From: an uncultured Burkholderiaceae bacterium
GTDB taxonomy: Bacteria; Pseudomonadota; Gammaproteobacteria; Burkholderiales; Burkholderiaceae
NCBI GenBank assembly: GCA_937871985.1
Contig: CALMPB010000059.1
Location: forward strand, 1-8,480
Direction: 5' to 3'
Length of the DNA stretch: 8,480 bases
Shown: positions 6,555 to 8,480 of the stretch, piece by piece
How the letters are laid out: every line of letters begins with the position of its first letter
Position numbering within the stretch: position 1 is the stretch's first letter
Made by a program: the position numbers and the translations under genes
The notes under the pieces: model-generated
Databases searched by the model: none
The model's input: only the letters and a program-made list of their open reading frames with translations
What the model was told of the DNA's origin: nothing

Positions 6555-6579
6555 AAAAAACTGCGGCTGTGGTCCGCAG
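6555..6579 (-). terminator. Rho-independent terminator of the XRE unit
   Basis: Read on the minus strand: CTGCGG, a 7-nt loop, CCGCAG, then TTTTTT (stem within 6561-6579, T-run 6555-6560). It is a compact GC-rich 6-bp stem with an uninterrupted T6 tract, 77 bp downstream of the XRE gene stop. It isolates the ars promoter from transcription coming from the right. Confidence 0.82.
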
Positions 6580-6656
6580 GAGGAAAAGTAATTACGCGCA
6601 GAACATCGTAGCCAACGCCACTATTCTGATGAAAGCAACCAAAGTTTGCTGTGAAA

Positions 6657-6905
6657 CTAAGCTTTTTGTTCCGCTGGCGGCTCTAATAAAGCCGTGGCAG
6701 GCAAATTCAATGCCTGAGCCAGGCGCAGAATGTTGAGAAGTGAAATATTGCGCTGCCCTCGCTCCACTCCACTGACGTAACTGCGAGCGACTCCGCTAAT
6801 AAGTGCAAGTTGTTCTTGAGATACGCCTTGGGCTTTACGCAGCTGCGCAAGCCGACGGCCAAAAAGAACGAGTGGAGAGATTGGTAGTGTGTGCCTGTCA
6901 TTCAT
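6657..6905 (-). CDS. XRE-family (Cro/CI-type) helix-turn-helix regulator
   Basis: 82-aa single-domain DNA-binding protein. A Cro/CI helix-turn-helix fills residues about 15-75: FGRRLAQLRKAQGVSQEQLA, then SGVARSYVSGVERGQRNISL with the recognition helix, then LLNILRLAQALNLPATALLE. There is no sensor or oligomerisation domain beyond this. Proteins of this size include restriction-modification controller (C) proteins and many phage or plasmid repressors; no methylase or nuclease gene is in the window. The ATG at 6905 is followed by an ATG-AAT-GAC start, and no good ribosome site is visible. The gene ends 203 bp upstream of the arsR start and has its own terminator, so it is not part of the ars operon. 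The regulated target is unknown; autoregulation is likely given repeats just upstream. Confidence 0.88.
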   Translation of the reverse strand: MNDRHTLPISPLVLFGRRLAQLRKAQGVSQEQLALISGVARSYVSGVERGQRNISLLNILRLAQALNLPATALLEPPAEQKA

Positions 6906-6916
6906 ACTACGGAATG

Positions 6917-6969
6917 CTATGAGTACACGCTGAATAGAGCCACGCTATATAAGTTCACCCACTATGAGT
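6917..6969. promoter_or_regulatory. Repeated TATRAGT words upstream of XRE gene
   Basis: Three same-direction copies of TATRAGT lie at 6918-6924, 6948-6954 and 6963-6969, with start spacings of 30 and 15 bp. Two of them extend to the identical 8-mer CTATGAGT (6917-6924 and 6962-6969). They lie 13-64 bp upstream of the XRE start codon, where an autoregulatory operator would be expected. The words resemble half-sites of C-protein boxes (ACTYATA on the other strand). Could be chance in AT-rich DNA. Confidence 0.3.
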
Positions 6970-7115
6970 GACATTGGCTGGTTGTTTTTGTATACTTCCT
7001 CCGGAATTGATTCGATTGCGAAGCGCGCAAACTGTTGTGGCAGCATGAGCACATTTGCGCCATCGATACATGCGAGCCGAACACTAATTCGATCACTGCT
7101 AACCACTTGGAGCAT
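6945..7115 (-). CDS. Doubtful small ORF upstream of XRE gene
   Basis: 56 codons from ATG 7115 (a TTG at 7178 in frame would make 77). The translation is globular-looking, with segments such as SSDRISVRLACIDGA, QQFARFAIESIPEEVYK and MSLIVGEL, and no membrane segment. It ends 39 bp before the XRE ATG on the same strand, so it could be a small first gene of that unit. Against it: no ribosome site is visible; its ATG is separated by only two bases from the ATG of the divergent 7118 gene; and its end overlaps the repeated TATRAGT words. No family recognised. It may be a real small partner of the regulator, a remnant, or spurious. Confidence 0.35.
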   Translation of the reverse strand: MLQVVSSDRISVRLACIDGANVLMLPQQFARFAIESIPEEVYKNNQPMSLIVGELI

Positions 7116-7117
7116 CG

Positions 7118-7579
7118 ATGTTTTACACCAATGAAGACGCAGAAATCCCTGTGGGTGCCTGGCTTGAAAAGGGCTCAAAAAGCTGGCGTTTTATCGAGTG
7201 GCGGATGAATACCCCGTGGTTTTGGGTAACTTATGTGCTCTCTGACGGGGTTTCAGACAGGACTGATACGTTGATGATCTATTTACCCCGAGACATAGAG
7301 ACTCTGATTGAGCAGCACGGTAATTGCATTAAGACAATAGGTGTACAGATGGCCTGCCCGCCCAGGATGAACGGGACAACAGAATGGTCGATGGAGCCAC
7401 TAGCGGAAATCATTTCTGGAGTTGCACTTAAAACAGGCCAGGAAACACATGTATTTAAGTGTGCTAACGGTACATCCTATGTCGATGCCCCTGGGCTTAA
7501 TGATGTGCCGGACTTAGAGAGTCAGCACATCATTTTCTCAGCACCCACCGGTAGCCTGCCTCACTCTGTCAGCTCATGA
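7118..7579 (+). CDS. Hypothetical protein, unknown function
   Basis: 153 aa from ATG 7118, preceded by TTGGAG (7107-7112) 5 nt upstream, a good ribosome site that fixes the start. No signal peptide and no transmembrane helix is apparent, so it is probably soluble and cytoplasmic. The N-terminal third is aromatic rich (GAWLEKGSKSWRFIEWRM, then TPWFWVTYVLSDG). The middle holds LMIYLPRDIETLIEQHGNCIKTIG, and the C-terminal part is polar. Three Cys (in GNCIK, MACPP and FKCAN) are scattered without a CxxC pair. I do not recognise a family or catalytic motif. It is flanked by an XRE regulator (divergent) and a metallophosphoesterase (convergent). It appears more AT-rich than the cus and ars genes, which hints at a different origin. 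Real gene likely, function open. Confidence 0.7.
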   Translation: MFYTNEDAEIPVGAWLEKGSKSWRFIEWRMNTPWFWVTYVLSDGVSDRTDTLMIYLPRDIETLIEQHGNCIKTIGVQMACPPRMNGTTEWSMEPLAEIISGVALKTGQETHVFKCANGTSYVDAPGLNDVPDLESQHIIFSAPTGSLPHSVSS

Positions 7580-7669
7580 TCGGATTTAGTCCATCATCAA
7601 GAGGAGTCCAAACGGCCAATTTAAGCTGATACATTCGTGCTTGAGCCTAACCTACCTACTGCTGAGGCC

Positions 7670-8480
7670 TTATTGCAACCTTGCTCGAACATCGTCATGG
7701 CACAACACCAACAAACACGTACCTGGTTCTCTGGCATAAGCGCCTCGGTCAACAAACAGATGTGATTGGTGCAGCACCATGTACGTCAACGGTGTGTGTC
7801 CCACATAAGTTAACGACAACCCAGGACGCATGGGTTGCTGACTCACGAGTAGTTTTCCAGCAGGCGTCTCGATTTCTGCGCACTCCTTTACTTTCACCTG
7901 GCCCACCAACCGCCGGCCCCATGTGAGCGGCTCGACCATGGCCGACAGCACCTCATCGGTGAGTAGCTCATCCGTTAGAACCCGTCTTGGGGTTTGATCC
8001 ACGGGCAAACCTGCCAGCGAAGACCAAATTTCTCCCTCCTCAATACGTCCCGTCATCAGCTCCGCGTGAGCAATATGAAACTGCGAGGCCTCTTCGCCCA
8101 CCGTAATGACGTAGGGCAACGCCACGACGCGCGGTAGCAAATCATGCATCAACTCCTTTTCAGTTGCCGCGTCCAGATCAAGTACCCAGCGTCCGCCATT
8201 TTGAAAAAACACCTTGCCCGGGTTGTCGAAGGCATAGGGCCGGGCAGCGGGGTAGATGTAGGCAATTAGCATGTCCTCGTGATTGCCGCGCACGGCGTAA
8301 AACCACGGCTCACGCAAAAGCCGCAGACACCCCATGGAGTCCGGGCCGCGGTCAGCCAGGTCCCCCACGGAAAACAGGCGATCTTTAGTAGGTTCAAACT
8401 TAATGCGCGCCAGTTCTGCCTCCAGCAGATCCAGGCAGCCGTGCAGGTCGCCAACGATAAAGTCGCGCCCGACCGTATTG
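7670..8480 (-). CDS. Metallophosphoesterase, PphA/ApaH-like, 5' end missing
   Basis: Binuclear-metal phosphoesterase of the calcineurin-like superfamily, probably a serine/threonine protein phosphatase of the PphA/PphB group (diadenosine tetraphosphatase ApaH is the nearest alternative). The frame is open to the right window edge, with 269 codons visible. Comparison with PphA suggests only about 10-15 N-terminal residues are outside, so the GTG near 8368 is internal. Counting from the first codon at the edge, the signature motifs are complete: GDLHG (10-14), GDLADRG (39-45) and RGNHED (64-69). FHIAHAE (about 134-140) and YVGHTP (about 225-230) supply later metal-ligand histidines. It is longer than E. 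coli PphA (about 218 aa), with extra sequence between the third motif and the distal histidines. No membrane segments. It is convergent with the hypothetical gene ending at 7579; the 90-bp gap between them shows no convincing terminator. Confidence 0.9.
   Translation of the reverse strand, partial: NTVGRDFIVGDLHGCLDLLEAELARIKFEPTKDRLFSVGDLADRGPDSMGCLRLLREPWFYAVRGNHEDMLIAYIYPAARPYAFDNPGKVFFQNGGRWVLDLDAATEKELMHDLLPRVVALPYVITVGEEASQFHIAHAELMTGRIEEGEIWSSLAGLPVDQTPRRVLTDELLTDEVLSAMVEPLTWGRRLVGQVKVKECAEIETPAGKLLVSQQPMRPGLSLTYVGHTPLTYMVLHQSHLFVDRGAYAREPGTCLLVLCHDDVRARLQ

Noticed and set aside
7681..7926. 81-codon + strand ORF opposite the phosphatase
   Set aside because: Antisense to the 3' part of the metallophosphoesterase, which has intact motifs. 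The ORF has no ribosome site and no recognisable domain.

Overview
The window looks like part of a metal and metalloid resistance region from a Gram-negative proteobacterium. An RND-type CusA efflux pump, a CusF-like periplasmic copper carrier, several signal-peptide-bearing proteins, and an ACR3/ArsH arsenic operon together point there. The gene order and the PphA-like phosphatase at the right edge would suit a betaproteobacterium, for example an Alcaligenaceae-like host. That placement is inference and the sequence does not prove it.

Layout. At left on the + strand (1-2272) is the 3' part of cusA (Cu(I)/Ag(I) export by an RND pump), followed by a cusF-like gene for a periplasmic metal carrier. 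This is the tail of a cusCBA-F type operon whose earlier genes lie outside the window. Convergent with it, all on the minus strand and reading right to left from about 6453 to 2338, are: arsR (repressor with a C-terminal cysteine cluster), arsC (LMW-phosphatase-type arsenate reductase), acr3 (arsenite efflux permease), a second and unrelated arsC (glutaredoxin type), arsH (flavoprotein organoarsenical oxidase), and then two small exported proteins. One of these is a cysteine-containing hypothetical and the other is extremely Met/Gly rich. The last two fit copper or silver better than arsenic. A plausible promoter sits directly in front of them, so they may be a separate unit between the two resistance operons. 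A hairpin at 2287-2316 lies between the convergent cusF and Met-rich genes.

The arsenic genes form a full detoxification set. Two reductases turn As(V) into As(III), ACR3 exports As(III), ArsH oxidises trivalent organoarsenicals, and ArsR derepresses the operon when it binds As(III). A perfect TATAAT box and an ArsR/SmtB-like imperfect AT-rich dyad lie immediately before arsR.

Right of arsR the character changes. A clear minus-strand rho-independent terminator (6555-6579) closes a separate small unit that encodes an XRE-family regulator (6657-6905). Upstream of the regulator are repeated TATRAGT words, a doubtful 56-codon ORF, and a divergent gene of unknown function (7118-7579). The window ends inside a metallophosphoesterase of the PphA/ApaH type (7670 to beyond 8480). 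I see no insertion sequence, tRNA, rRNA or CRISPR array. No gene-free stretch exceeds 300 bases. The two longest are 6454-6656 (arsR promoter plus the XRE-unit terminator) and about 6906-7117 (XRE upstream region).
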